From NCBI GenBank assembly GCA_035689185.1, contig DASSLY010000095.1:1-41092 (forward strand): a DNA stretch of 41,092 nt, read 5' to 3'. Shown piece after piece: positions 24,117-31,540 of this stretch (position 1 is its first letter; the number at the start of each line of letters is the position of its first letter). Source of the DNA: DASSLY01 sp035689185. GTDB taxonomy: Bacteria > Actinomycetota > Actinomycetes > Actinomycetales > Dermatophilaceae. Below the pieces are notes generated by a model. It searched no databases. It was not told the origin of the DNA and saw only the letters and a list, made by a program, of their open reading frames with translations. A program made the position numbers and the translations under genes.

Positions 24117-24137
24117 CCGAGCCGAGCTCGGTCCTCA

Positions 24138-24188
24138 CCGGCGACCGCCCCGGCATACCCGCGCTTGTTGCTCCGGGAGCACCGAATC
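24138..24188. repeat. Right direct repeat of the cassette
   Basis: 51 bp matching 18875-18924 with one substitution (GGGAGC versus GGAAGC) and one extra C. It runs into the complete palindrome copy D. The pair delimits 18925-24137, which holds exactly the five cassette genes. Confidence 0.9.
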
Positions 24189-24230
24189 GCCGCGGTTGGC
24201 GGCCGGAAACGGTGCTTCCGGAGCAACAAG
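24164..24230. repeat. 67-bp palindromic repeat, copy D
   Basis: Left arm CTTGTTGCTCCGGGAGCACC, right arm GGTGCTTCCGGAGCAACAAG, GC-rich loop. It lies between the convergent 3' ends of the TIR-SLOG gene and the dioxygenase gene and could also act as a bidirectional terminator-like hairpin. Confidence 0.9.
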
Positions 24231-24283
24231 CGGGTAGAGGGGGGCGGGGGTAGGGGTAGGGGGCAGGGGCAGGGGTAGGGGGC
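24231..24283. repeat. G-tract tail of copy D (candidate G-quadruplex)
   Basis: More than six runs of four to six G separated by TA or CA, directly after the palindrome's right arm and immediately before the dioxygenase stop codon. The minus strand is C-rich, so a quadruplex would form on the plus strand. Confidence 0.8.
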
Positions 24284-24286
24284 GCG

Positions 24287-25138
24287 TCAGGCGGCGACGG
24301 AGACGGTGAGCGCCGCGGTGTAACCGCTGGTGGGGTCGCCGGTCATCGTGGCCAGCTGCTTGGCCCCGCCGTCATCGCCGAAGACGTTGTCGCTGGACAG
24401 GCTCACCCGGGACAGGTTGGTCACGCTCTGCTCGTAGCCGGAGGTGGTGTAGACCTTCTCGCAGGCGTCCTGCGGCAGCGCGATCTGGCTGGTGGCGGCT
24501 ATCTGCCCGGACGCGGTCGCCTCGGACAGGGACTTGTACACCTCGAAGTGGATGTGCGGCCATCGTCCGCTGTAGCAGCCCGGGAAGATGCTGGTGAAGG
24601 TGACCGTGCCGGTGTCGTCGGCCGCCTGTACGCCGCGCAGGTAGTTCTGGTCGGTGACCCCGCCGGAGTACAGCGAGTAGCCGCCGTCCCGGTCGCAGTG
24701 CCACACGTAGACCGCGGCCCCGGAAAGCGGCGCGCAGCTGGCGTCCTGCACGGTGAGCTTGACGGTGAGCGGGACGCCCTCGGCCGCGCCGGAGGACGAC
24801 CCGAAGCTCGTGGTGATGTCGCTGCGCACGATGTCGCTCTCGGTGAGCACGTTCGGGCCGTTCGACCCGTCGCCGGGGTAGGGACCCGCCGTCTCCTGGG
24901 GCACTTCGTCGACGCAGTCGCCTGCCGTGGCAGCGCTGCTGGAACTCGCCGAGCCAGAGGTCGTGGTGGTGGCAGTCGTCCCGCTGCTCCCGGTCGAGCA
25001 GCCTGTCAGGGCGAGCAGCCCGATGCCGCCGAACAGCCTGAGCGCGCCGCGCCGGTTGGCCAGGGTCCCCAGGTCGAAGAGCAGGCCGCGGTCGTGGTCC
25101 TCGATCTCGTGCTCGGTGGGCTGGTGCGTGCTGGTCAT
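24287..25138 (-). CDS. Intradiol ring-cleavage dioxygenase-like Tat lipoprotein
   Basis: 283 residues. The N-terminus has a twin-arginine motif (NRRGALRLFGG, residues 28-38) running into a lipobox LLALTGC with acylated Cys at 47, followed by a Ser/Thr linker. So it is exported folded and anchored outside the membrane. The dioxygenase domain shows VYVWHCDRDGGYSLY, NYLRG and PGCYSGRWPHIHFEVY; likely non-haem Fe(III) ligands are Tyr144 or Tyr147, Tyr179, His185 and His187. Substrate (catechol-type aromatic) unknown. ATG 25138 with GGGAG 7 nt upstream. Divergent from the LLM oxidoreductase gene. Confidence 0.9.
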   Translation of the reverse strand: MTSTHQPTEHEIEDHDRGLLFDLGTLANRRGALRLFGGIGLLALTGCSTGSSGTTATTTTSGSASSSSAATAGDCVDEVPQETAGPYPGDGSNGPNVLTESDIVRSDITTSFGSSSGAAEGVPLTVKLTVQDASCAPLSGAAVYVWHCDRDGGYSLYSGGVTDQNYLRGVQAADDTGTVTFTSIFPGCYSGRWPHIHFEVYKSLSEATASGQIAATSQIALPQDACEKVYTTSGYEQSVTNLSRVSLSSDNVFGDDGGAKQLATMTGDPTSGYTAALTVSVAA

Positions 25139-25309
25139 CGAATGCTCCCTCGGTGGCCTGTGATGTGTCGGTTCCGCGGCAGCAGGTCTGCCGTCGGGTG
25201 ACAGCCTGGATCCGGCGCACATGCCGAGGCTGAACCACAGCTGTGCGTCACCTGTGACGATTCGGCGGCTGCGGCCTGCGTCGGCAGTTCCCGCGAGTAA
25301 CGTCGGAGC
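25139..25309. promoter_or_regulatory. Divergent promoter region with inverted repeat
   Basis: 171 bp between two outward-facing genes. An inverted repeat GTCAC-CT-GTGAC at 25247-25258 looks like a dimeric regulator site. No clear -35/-10 pair identified on either strand. Confidence 0.35.
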
Positions 25310-26161
25310 ATGCCCGATTACGGCCACGACCTGTCCTTCGGCGCCTTCATCGTGCCCAGTTCGGCCGCGCCCCAGCAGGTCGTGCGGCTCGCCCAGGCCA
25401 GCGAGGCCGCAGGGCTGGACCTCGTCACGTTCCAGGACCACCCGTACCAGCCGCGCTTCCTGGAGGCATGGACGCTGCTGTGCTACGTCGCGGCGGCGAC
25501 CTCCCGGGTGCACCTGTCGCTCAACGTGGCGAACCTGCCGATGCGGCCGCCGGGCGTGCTTGCCCGGGCCGCCGCCAGCCTCGACCTGCTCAGCGGCGGC
25601 CGGGTCGCGATGGCCCTCGGCGCCGGGGCGTTCGCCGACGCGGCCGTGGCCATGGGCGCCCCCCGCCGCGAGCCGGGGGAGGCGGTGGACGCGCTGGCGG
25701 AGGCGATCACCGTGCTGCGGACGCTCTGGGACACCGGGGACCGCAGCGCGGTACGCATCGAGGGCGACCACTACCGACTGGTCGGCGCCAAGCGTGGGCC
25801 GGCGCCGGCCCACCGCATCCCGGTCTGGCTCGGCGCCCTCAAGCCGCGCATGCTGCGACTGGTCGGGCAAGTGGCCGACGGCTGGCTGCCGAGCCTGTCC
25901 TACCTCGGCGTCGACGCCCTGGCGCGGTCGAACGCGGTCATCGACGAGGCGGCGATCGCGGCCGGGCGGGAGCCAGGCCTGGTCACCAGGTTGCTCAACG
26001 TGGGCTTGGACGACGCGGACCCGCGCTTCCTCGCCGACCTGGCTCTGGAGCACGGCACGTCCGTCTTCATCCTGGCCAGCGACGACGAGGCGACGCTGAC
26101 GGCATACGGGCAGGAGACCGCGCCAGCGGTCCGCGAGCTGGTCACCGCCGGCCGGCACTGA
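25310..26161 (+). CDS. LLM-class (luciferase-like) flavin-dependent oxidoreductase
   Basis: 283 residues. TIM-barrel flavin enzyme, F420- or FMN-dependent. Pattern: FGAFIVPSSAAPQQVVRLAQASEAAGLD, VTFQDHPYQPRFLEAWTLL, LDLLSGGRVAMALGAGAF, and HRIPVWLGALKPRMLRLVG with QVADGWLPSLSYLG. ATG 25310 with CGGAG upstream. F420 or FMN preference and substrate cannot be read from sequence. The neighbouring secreted dioxygenase and dienelactone hydrolase hint at aromatic compound metabolism, but no pathway is complete. Confidence 0.88.
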   Translation: MPDYGHDLSFGAFIVPSSAAPQQVVRLAQASEAAGLDLVTFQDHPYQPRFLEAWTLLCYVAAATSRVHLSLNVANLPMRPPGVLARAAASLDLLSGGRVAMALGAGAFADAAVAMGAPRREPGEAVDALAEAITVLRTLWDTGDRSAVRIEGDHYRLVGAKRGPAPAHRIPVWLGALKPRMLRLVGQVADGWLPSLSYLGVDALARSNAVIDEAAIAAGREPGLVTRLLNVGLDDADPRFLADLALEHGTSVFILASDDEATLTAYGQETAPAVRELVTAGRH

Positions 26162-26186
26162 CGGCCGCCACTGACGACCGTGTCCG

Positions 26187-26408
26187 TCAGTCCAGGCGCA
26201 GCTGCGACTTCAGCCGGTCGATGTGCTCGGACGCCTCCGCCTTGGTCAGCTCCGACGGCAGCTCCTCCCCCGCCTGCCGGGCCAGCGTGTCGAGGTAACT
26301 GCGCTGGGACGCGGTGATCGGGTCGTCGCCACTGACCCACTGGCTGGGGTCCTTGCGCAGGTCGTCCTCGACGCCCGGTCCGGTGCCGATGCTCTGGTTC
26401 TCACTCAT
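26187..26408 (-). CDS. DUF3072 family small protein
   Basis: 73 residues. The DUF3072 pattern is clear: DDPITASQRSYLDTLARQAGEEL then TKAEASEHIDRLKSQ. Small cytoplasmic helical protein of unknown function, common in actinobacteria, resembling SAP-like or DUF3072 helix pairs. Ends 25 nt after the convergent LLM gene stop, starts 10 nt from the dienelactone hydrolase stop. Confidence 0.85.
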   Translation of the reverse strand: MSENQSIGTGPGVEDDLRKDPSQWVSGDDPITASQRSYLDTLARQAGEELPSELTKAEASEHIDRLKSQLRLD

Positions 26409-26418
26409 GGCCGCGACG

Positions 26419-27180
26419 CTACCCCGCCGGGCCGACAGACCCCCCGGTGCTCAGGTGACGACCGAAGAAGCTTTCGATCCGTTCCCACGCGTCCCCCGCC
26501 GACGCCGGGTCCGGCCCGGCGTGGGCGACCCGCAGCAGCGGCTGCAGCCACCACGGCCCGGGCATCTGCTCGTCCATGAACGCGTGCCCCGCCGACGGGT
26601 ACTCGACCACGTCGTGCTCCACCCCAGCCCTGGCCAGGGCCGACTCGAGGGTGTCCGCCGCGCCGCGCAGGCCGGCGTCCCGCCCCCCGTAGCTGGCCAC
26701 GACCGGGCACGCGTTCCGGACCCGCTCCTGCAGGTCCCTCGGCAGGCGGCCGTAGTTCGCCGATACCGCCTGGAACCCGCGGTCCAGCGACAGCAGCGCG
26801 AATCCGCCGCCCAGGCAGAACCCGATGAGCCCGACGCGCCCGGTGCACCGGGGGTCGCCCAGCAGCCAGGCCCGGGCGGCCTCGACGTCCTGGAACGGCC
26901 GGCCGGCCCCGCGGCGCAGCGCGGCGAACGTGGTCCGCAGGCAGCGCCGCGGACCGCCCTCGCTGAACAGGTCCGGCAACAGCGTCAGGTAACCGGCGCG
27001 GGCCAGCCGGTCGGCCGCGCGCCGCATGTTGTCGTCCACGCCGAACGCCTCGTGCACGACGACGACGCCCGGGTACGGCCCCGGGCCGTGGGCGAGCGGG
27101 TCGGGAACGGCCAGGTATGCGGTGAGGCCGGGCGATGCGCCCGCCACCCGGGTGGTGTCGACCTGGACCGTCTCCGCCAC
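26419..27180 (-). CDS. Dienelactone hydrolase family protein
   Basis: 253 residues. Alpha/beta hydrolase with Cys nucleophile: VVVVHEAFGVDDNMR (Glu44 and oxyanion region), IGFCLGGGFAL (Cys122), SYGGRDAGLRG (Asp168) and YPSAGHAFMD (His199). It hydrolyses dienelactone or related esters in chlorocatechol-type routes; true substrate unknown. GTG 27180 follows an AGGAAAGG site. Next downstream is the DUF3072 gene, 10 nt away. Confidence 0.9.
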   Translation of the reverse strand: MAETVQVDTTRVAGASPGLTAYLAVPDPLAHGPGPYPGVVVVHEAFGVDDNMRRAADRLARAGYLTLLPDLFSEGGPRRCLRTTFAALRRGAGRPFQDVEAARAWLLGDPRCTGRVGLIGFCLGGGFALLSLDRGFQAVSANYGRLPRDLQERVRNACPVVASYGGRDAGLRGAADTLESALARAGVEHDVVEYPSAGHAFMDEQMPGPWWLQPLLRVAHAGPDPASAGDAWERIESFFGRHLSTGGSVGPAG

Positions 27181-27362
27181 GCCACGCCTTTCCTGGGCCC
27201 CGTCTTTGTCGCGAGCCTACGTTCTGGCTCGCTTGTGGCGCGCCCGAGGCACCGCCTGGCCGGTCCGCCCGTCCACGCCGGGCCCCGTCGCCCGCGCCGA
27301 GTCCCTGCCGCGCGGGCGTCCGCGCCGCGGCAGGGCCCGGCTCCGGGGAGGTGCCCGACCGC
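27181..27362. terminator. GNAT-dienelactone hydrolase gap with terminator-like hairpin
   Basis: Stem CCCTGCCGCG (27303-27312) pairs with CGCGGCAGGG (27326-27335) around a 13-nt loop, just after the GNAT stop. No U-run follows. The rest of the gap should carry the promoter of the hydrolase gene; none was identified. Confidence 0.4.
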
Positions 27363-27893
27363 TCAGCTACCGGCCAGCTCGATGTCGTAGCGCAACGACG
27401 GCTCCTCGCCGTACCACCGGCCCTGACCCGTCACCACCCCGCCCAGTCGCTCGGCCAGCGCCCGGCTGCGGGCGTTGTCGTGGCGGACCAGCGCGATGAC
27501 CCGCCGGTGGCCCAGCCCGGCGGCATACGACAGGGCGGCCCGAATCCCCTCCGCGGCCAGCCCCTGACCCCACTGGTCCACCGCCACGAACCAGCCGACC
27601 TCCAACGGGTCTCCCGGCGCCGCGTAGCGGCACGGACGCAGGGAGAACCGGCCGACCACGCGCTCGGTCGAGTCGTCATGGCGGACGGCCACCCAGGCCC
27701 CCTGGCCCGGCGCAAGCTCGTCGAACACGGCGAGCGTCTCCTCCTTGGCGGCCACTGTGGGGACGGGGCCCGAGGCGAGGTACTCGGCGAACCGGGGATC
27801 GGCATACAAGTCGTGCAACGCGGCGGCGTGCGCCGACCGGTCCAGCGGGACCAGGCGCAACCGGTCGGTGCGCAGCGGCGGAACCGGCGGCAT
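27363..27893 (-). CDS. GNAT family N-acetyltransferase (RimJ/RimL-like)
   Basis: 176 residues. LRTDRLRLVPLD is the usual RimJ/RimL start, EVGWFVAVDQWGQGLAAEG is the acetyl-CoA-binding motif (V/I-x-x-xx-Q-x-x-G-x-G/A) and DNARSRALAERLG the C-terminal motif. Acetyl-CoA transfer to an unknown amine. Divergent from pxpA with only 32 nt between starts, so their promoters overlap. Confidence 0.9.
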   Translation of the reverse strand: MPPVPPLRTDRLRLVPLDRSAHAAALHDLYADPRFAEYLASGPVPTVAAKEETLAVFDELAPGQGAWVAVRHDDSTERVVGRFSLRPCRYAAPGDPLEVGWFVAVDQWGQGLAAEGIRAALSYAAGLGHRRVIALVRHDNARSRALAERLGGVVTGQGRWYGEEPSLRYDIELAGS

Positions 27894-27925
27894 GCCGGGG
27901 AGTCTAGGTGTGCCACGGTAGGGCG

Positions 27926-28687
27926 ATGGACGTGACGGTCGATCTCAATGCTGACCTCGGCGAGGGATTCGGTCGGTGGTCGCTGACCGACGACACAGGT
28001 CTGCTGGATGTCGTGACCAGCGCCAACGTCGCCTGCGGATTCCACGCCGGGGACCCCTCGACCATGCGGCGGGTCTGCGAGCTGGCCGCCGAGCGCGACG
28101 TGGCGATCGGCGCGCAGGTGTCCTACCGCGACCTGTTCGGCTTCGGCCGGCGGGAGATGGTGGTGCCGGCGCCGGAACTGGCCGACGAGGTCACCTACCA
28201 GATCGGGGCCTTGGACGCGTTCGCCCGGGCGGCGGGGTCGCGCGTGTCGTACGTGAAGCCGCACGGCGCCCTGCACAACCGGACCGTGTGGGACGAGGAG
28301 CAGGCGGCTGCCGTGGTCGCGGGAGTGCGGGGGACGGGGATCGACCTTCCGGTGCTGGCCCTTGCCGGTTCGCGGCTGCTGGCCGCGGCCGAAGCGGCGG
28401 GGCTGGACGCTTGGAGTGAGGCCTTCCCCGACCGCGGGTATGACGCGGCCGGCCGGCTGGTCCCGCGCTCCTCACCGGCAGCCCTGGTCGAGGACCATGC
28501 GGAGGTGGCGCGCCGTGCGGTGTCGATCGCTGTGACCGGCACGGTCGTCGCCGTCGACGGGTCGCAGGTCGCCGTGCATGCCCTGTCGCTGTGCGTCCAC
28601 GGTGACAGCCCTGGAGCGGTGGAGGCGGCCCGCTCGGTCCGCGGGGCGCTGGAGGCGGCCGGGGTCGCGGTGCGGCGGTTGGACTGA
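27926..28687 (+). CDS. pxpA: 5-oxoprolinase subunit PxpA (LamB/YcsF)
   Basis: 253 residues. With PxpB and PxpC it hydrolyses 5-oxoproline (pyroglutamate) to glutamate using ATP. Signature DLNADLGEGFGRW, SANVACGFHAGDP, GAQVSYRDLFGFGRR, YVKPHGALHN. ATG 27926 gives MDVTVDLNAD, which homologues use; a start 6 codons upstream is less likely. Stop overlaps the pxpB ATG (TGATG). Confidence 0.95.
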   Translation: MDVTVDLNADLGEGFGRWSLTDDTGLLDVVTSANVACGFHAGDPSTMRRVCELAAERDVAIGAQVSYRDLFGFGRREMVVPAPELADEVTYQIGALDAFARAAGSRVSYVKPHGALHNRTVWDEEQAAAVVAGVRGTGIDLPVLALAGSRLLAAAEAAGLDAWSEAFPDRGYDAAGRLVPRSSPAALVEDHAEVARRAVSIAVTGTVVAVDGSQVAVHALSLCVHGDSPGAVEAARSVRGALEAAGVAVRRLD

Positions 28688-29316
28688 TGCGGCTGCTGCC
28701 CTTCGGGCCCGGGGCGCTGCTGGTCGAGGTCGCCGACGACGCACAGGTGCGGGGCTTGTACGCCCACCTGCTGCGCGCCCGGGTCGCGGGCCAGCTGTAT
28801 GCCGTCGACGTGGTCCCCGCCGCCCGCACCGTCCTGGTCGACGGGCTGCGTGGTCCGGACGACACTGCGGCGGCGCGGGCAGCGGTCGTTGGCTGGGACG
28901 GTCTGTCGGTGCCTGCGGCTAGCGTGCCGGGAGACGTCGTGGTGGTGACCGTCCGCTACGACGGCGCGGACCTGGCCGAGGTGGCGCGGGTGGCCGGGCT
29001 GACGGTGGAGGAGGTGGTGCGCCGGCACGCGGATGCTGACTACGAGGTGGCGTTCTGCGGGTTCCAGCCCGGGTTCGCGTACCTGACCGGGCTGCCGGAG
29101 CGGCTGCGGCTGCCGCGGCGGGCTGTGCCGCGGACACACGTGCCGGCCGGGTCGGTCGCGGTGGCCGGGGAGTATGCCGGGGTGTACCCGCGGGCGGGTC
29201 CCGGCGGGTGGCACCTGCTCGGCCGGACCGGCCTGGTCCTGTTCGACCCGGCCAGGGAGCCGGCGGCCCTGCTGGCGCCGGGGATGCGGGTGCGATTCGA
29301 GGCCGTGCCGCGATGA
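28687..29316 (+). CDS. pxpB: 5-oxoprolinase subunit PxpB (KipI-like)
   Basis: 209 residues. Signature VRYDGADLAEVA, EEVVRRHADADYEVAFCGFQPGF with the conserved FQPGFAYL, then RLPRRAVPRTHVPAGSVA and YPRAGPGGWHLLGRT. The stop is embedded in ATGA, the pattern expected for a coupled pxpC start, but that ATG opens a frame closed after eight codons. Confidence 0.95.
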   Translation: MRLLPFGPGALLVEVADDAQVRGLYAHLLRARVAGQLYAVDVVPAARTVLVDGLRGPDDTAAARAAVVGWDGLSVPAASVPGDVVVVTVRYDGADLAEVARVAGLTVEEVVRRHADADYEVAFCGFQPGFAYLTGLPERLRLPRRAVPRTHVPAGSVAVAGEYAGVYPRAGPGGWHLLGRTGLVLFDPAREPAALLAPGMRVRFEAVPR

Positions 29317-29330
29317 CGACGGATCCCCTT

Positions 29331-29480
29331 CGGTGGTGACGGCCGGGGCCCTGTCGTGCCACGACGCGCGGCCGTGTCGTTGCGACTGCCGGGGCCAGGT
29401 CGTGGTGATGGCCCGCGGCCGTGCCGTGGAGACCGCCGGGGCAAGGTCGTGGTGACGGGCCGCGGCCGTGCCGTCGTGAC
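29331..29480. repeat. 47/48-bp tandem repeat at the pxpB-pxpC junction
   Basis: About 3.4 units: GGTCGTGGTGATGGCCCGCG-type, 47 nt, repeated at ~29399 and ~29446 with a diverged earlier copy. The units contain many GTG codons. Because 47 is not a multiple of 3, successive units shift frame. Confidence 0.8.
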
Positions 29481-30369
29481 CGCCAGGGCCCGGGAGCCCT
29501 TGGCCCTGCTGGTCGAACGCGTGGCCGGGCTGGTGACCGTGCAAGACCTCGGCCGGCCCGGGCACGCGCACCTGGCCGTGCCGCGGTCGGGGGCGCTGGA
29601 CGCGGCGTCGCTGGCCGATGCAAACCGGCTGCTGGGCAACCCCCCCGGGGCCGCCGGGCTGGAGCTGGCAGCGGCCGAGCTGGCGCTGCGGGCCGACGGC
29701 CGGTTCGTCGTGGCGGTGACCGGCGCAGCCTGCCCGGTCACGGTCGACGGCAGCGCGGCAGCGTGGGGGCAGCCCGTTCTGGTGCCGGACGGCTCGGTCC
29801 TGGCGCTGGGGCGCGCGATCGCCGGTGTGCGCAGCTACGTCGCGGTGGCCGGCGGGGTCGGCGTGCCGCTGACGCTGGGGTCGCGGTCGACCGACGTCCT
29901 GAGCGGACTCGGACCCGCGCCGCTGGCGGTCGGTGACCGGCTCGCCTGCGCCACGGAGACCGCCGGCCTGCCCTCGACCAACTGGGGCCACGTCGAGGGC
30001 CGGTGGCGCTCGGGTGCCGCGACACTGCGCCTGCACCCCGGCCCGCGGCTGGACTGGTTTGCCGCGGTCGCCTGGGACGTGCTGGTCCGCGCACGGTGGA
30101 CGGTGACCGGGGAGAGCAACCGGGTCGGACTCCGCCTGGACGGCCCGGCGCTTGCGCGGCACGCACACGCGCGCGGCGAGCTACCGAGCGAGGGCCTGGT
30201 CACCGGTGCCGTGCAGGTGCCTCCGTCCGGGCAGCCGATCGTGTTCCTGGCCGACCACCCCACGACGGGCGGCTACCCGGTCATCGCGGTCGTCGACCCA
30301 GCCGACCTGGACCGGTGCGGACAGCTGCGTCCCGGTGACGTCGTCCGGCTCACCCGGGCGGCCGGCTGA
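29452..30369 (+). CDS. pxpC: 5-oxoprolinase subunit PxpC (KipA-like)
   Basis: 305 residues. Signature LVTVQDLGRPGHAHLAVPRSGALDAASLADANRLLGN, GGVGVPLTLGSRSTD, GESNRVGLRLDGP, LPSEGLVTGAVQVPPSGQPIVFLADHPTTGGYP. The start is uncertain: GTG 29452 (AAGG about 5 nt upstream) chosen; GTG 29356 or 29476 are alternatives. The upstream part is tandem repeat. The ATG overlapping the pxpB stop (29313) lies out of frame and stops at 29337-29339, so coupling by overlap has been lost here. Confidence 0.9.
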   Translation: MTGRGRAVVTARAREPLALLVERVAGLVTVQDLGRPGHAHLAVPRSGALDAASLADANRLLGNPPGAAGLELAAAELALRADGRFVVAVTGAACPVTVDGSAAAWGQPVLVPDGSVLALGRAIAGVRSYVAVAGGVGVPLTLGSRSTDVLSGLGPAPLAVGDRLACATETAGLPSTNWGHVEGRWRSGAATLRLHPGPRLDWFAAVAWDVLVRARWTVTGESNRVGLRLDGPALARHAHARGELPSEGLVTGAVQVPPSGQPIVFLADHPTTGGYPVIAVVDPADLDRCGQLRPGDVVRLTRAAG

Positions 30370-30451
30370 GGACGCCGGGCGTGGTCGCGGCCGCGGTACC
30401 CCGGCCGGAAATCCGTGTGCGCGGACGGCTGCGGACAGCGAGAATCCGTCG

Positions 30452-31540
30452 GTGCCGCTCACCCTGCACGACGTCTCGGTCGTCCTGCGCCGCTACGGCC
30501 TGCCGTCGGCCGCCGCCCTACGGGCGCTGCCCGGAGGCTTGTCGCACGAGACCTACCACGTCCGCGTCGGCGACCCACGGTCGCATCGCACGCACCCGGC
30601 ATACGTGGTGAAGCGGTTGGTCGCCGGCGTCAACCGGCCGGGTTTCCTCGCCGAGCTGGACCGGGCCTGGTCGATCGAGCGACGGATGTGGGCAGCCGGA
30701 GTCCGCATGCCCCGACCCGTGCCGGACCCGCGCACCGGCGCCGGGTACGTGCGGGTGGCGGGGCTCGGGACGTTCCGGCTGCACGAGTTCCTCGACGGCC
30801 GGTCGGCGACGGGCGCCGCAACCGATCCCGAGGTGGTCACCGAGGCGGGAGCGCTGCTCGCCTCCGTGCACGCCGCTGCGCAGACCGGGCCGCCGCAGGC
30901 CTGCGACCTGGCCGGGTTCGGCATCACCGAGGCCTGCCGCCAGCTGGTGGCCGCCGAGCGCGGGCGGAAGCCGCAGCTGGAGGCGGCGATCCCGGCGGCC
31001 GAGGAGCTGACGCGCTCTCTGGCCGCGGAGCGGCTGGTGCTGCGCCCGACGCTGACCACCCACCGCGACGTGGACCCGAAGAACGTCCTGCTGCGGCGCG
31101 ACGGCGGGCTCGTGCTCGTCGACTGGGACGTGGCGGCGCTGGCCGACCCGCATCACGAGCTGACCTCCGCCACCCTGGACTGGGCCGGTGCGGTCGACCG
31201 GCGGTTCGACGCCACGCTCGGCGAGCGGTTCCTGGCCGGGTACCGTGGCGACGGCGGCCCGGCAGGCGTCGTCGCCGACGGGGTGGCCATCTGGCTATTG
31301 CAGTACCTGCGCTGGTTCGAGTTCGGCCTGCGCCAGCGGGCCAAGGCTGCCGGAGGGACCGGGGTCGGCCCGGCGACCCTGCCCGCGGCGGCCGCGTCGA
31401 GGATCGTGGACTGGGGCTGCCGGTGGGCTCCGCAGACGGCCGAGGATCTGGCAGCGATCCGGACGTGGGTGGCCGGGCAGGTCGACCAGCCGCTGCGGTT
31501 GGTTCACGACGGCGACCGGGCAGACCGCGCGGGCGGATAG
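30452..31540 (+). CDS. Phosphotransferase of the aminoglycoside phosphotransferase (APH) fold
   Basis: 362 residues. Kinase-like fold with ATP-lid segment ALPGGLSHETYHVRVG, the catalytic loop LTTHRDVDPKNVLL (His204, Asp206) and the metal-binding DWD (residues 224-226, LVDWDVAALADP). Choline/ethanolamine, aminoglycoside or homoserine kinase-like substrates are all possible; there is no evidence for resistance. GTG 30452 gives MPLTLHDVSVV. It lies 82 nt after pxpC in the same direction. Confidence 0.85.
   Translation: MPLTLHDVSVVLRRYGLPSAAALRALPGGLSHETYHVRVGDPRSHRTHPAYVVKRLVAGVNRPGFLAELDRAWSIERRMWAAGVRMPRPVPDPRTGAGYVRVAGLGTFRLHEFLDGRSATGAATDPEVVTEAGALLASVHAAAQTGPPQACDLAGFGITEACRQLVAAERGRKPQLEAAIPAAEELTRSLAAERLVLRPTLTTHRDVDPKNVLLRRDGGLVLVDWDVAALADPHHELTSATLDWAGAVDRRFDATLGERFLAGYRGDGGPAGVVADGVAIWLLQYLRWFEFGLRQRAKAAGGTGVGPATLPAAAASRIVDWGCRWAPQTAEDLAAIRTWVAGQVDQPLRLVHDGDRADRAGG

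Noticed and set aside
18925..24137. Prophage or integrative element
   Set aside because: No integrase, transposase, replication or structural gene and no tRNA at either border; only the direct repeats suggest mobility.
30452..31540. Aminoglycoside resistance gene
   Set aside because: Only the APH fold is visible; the family includes many metabolic kinases and there are no resistance neighbours.
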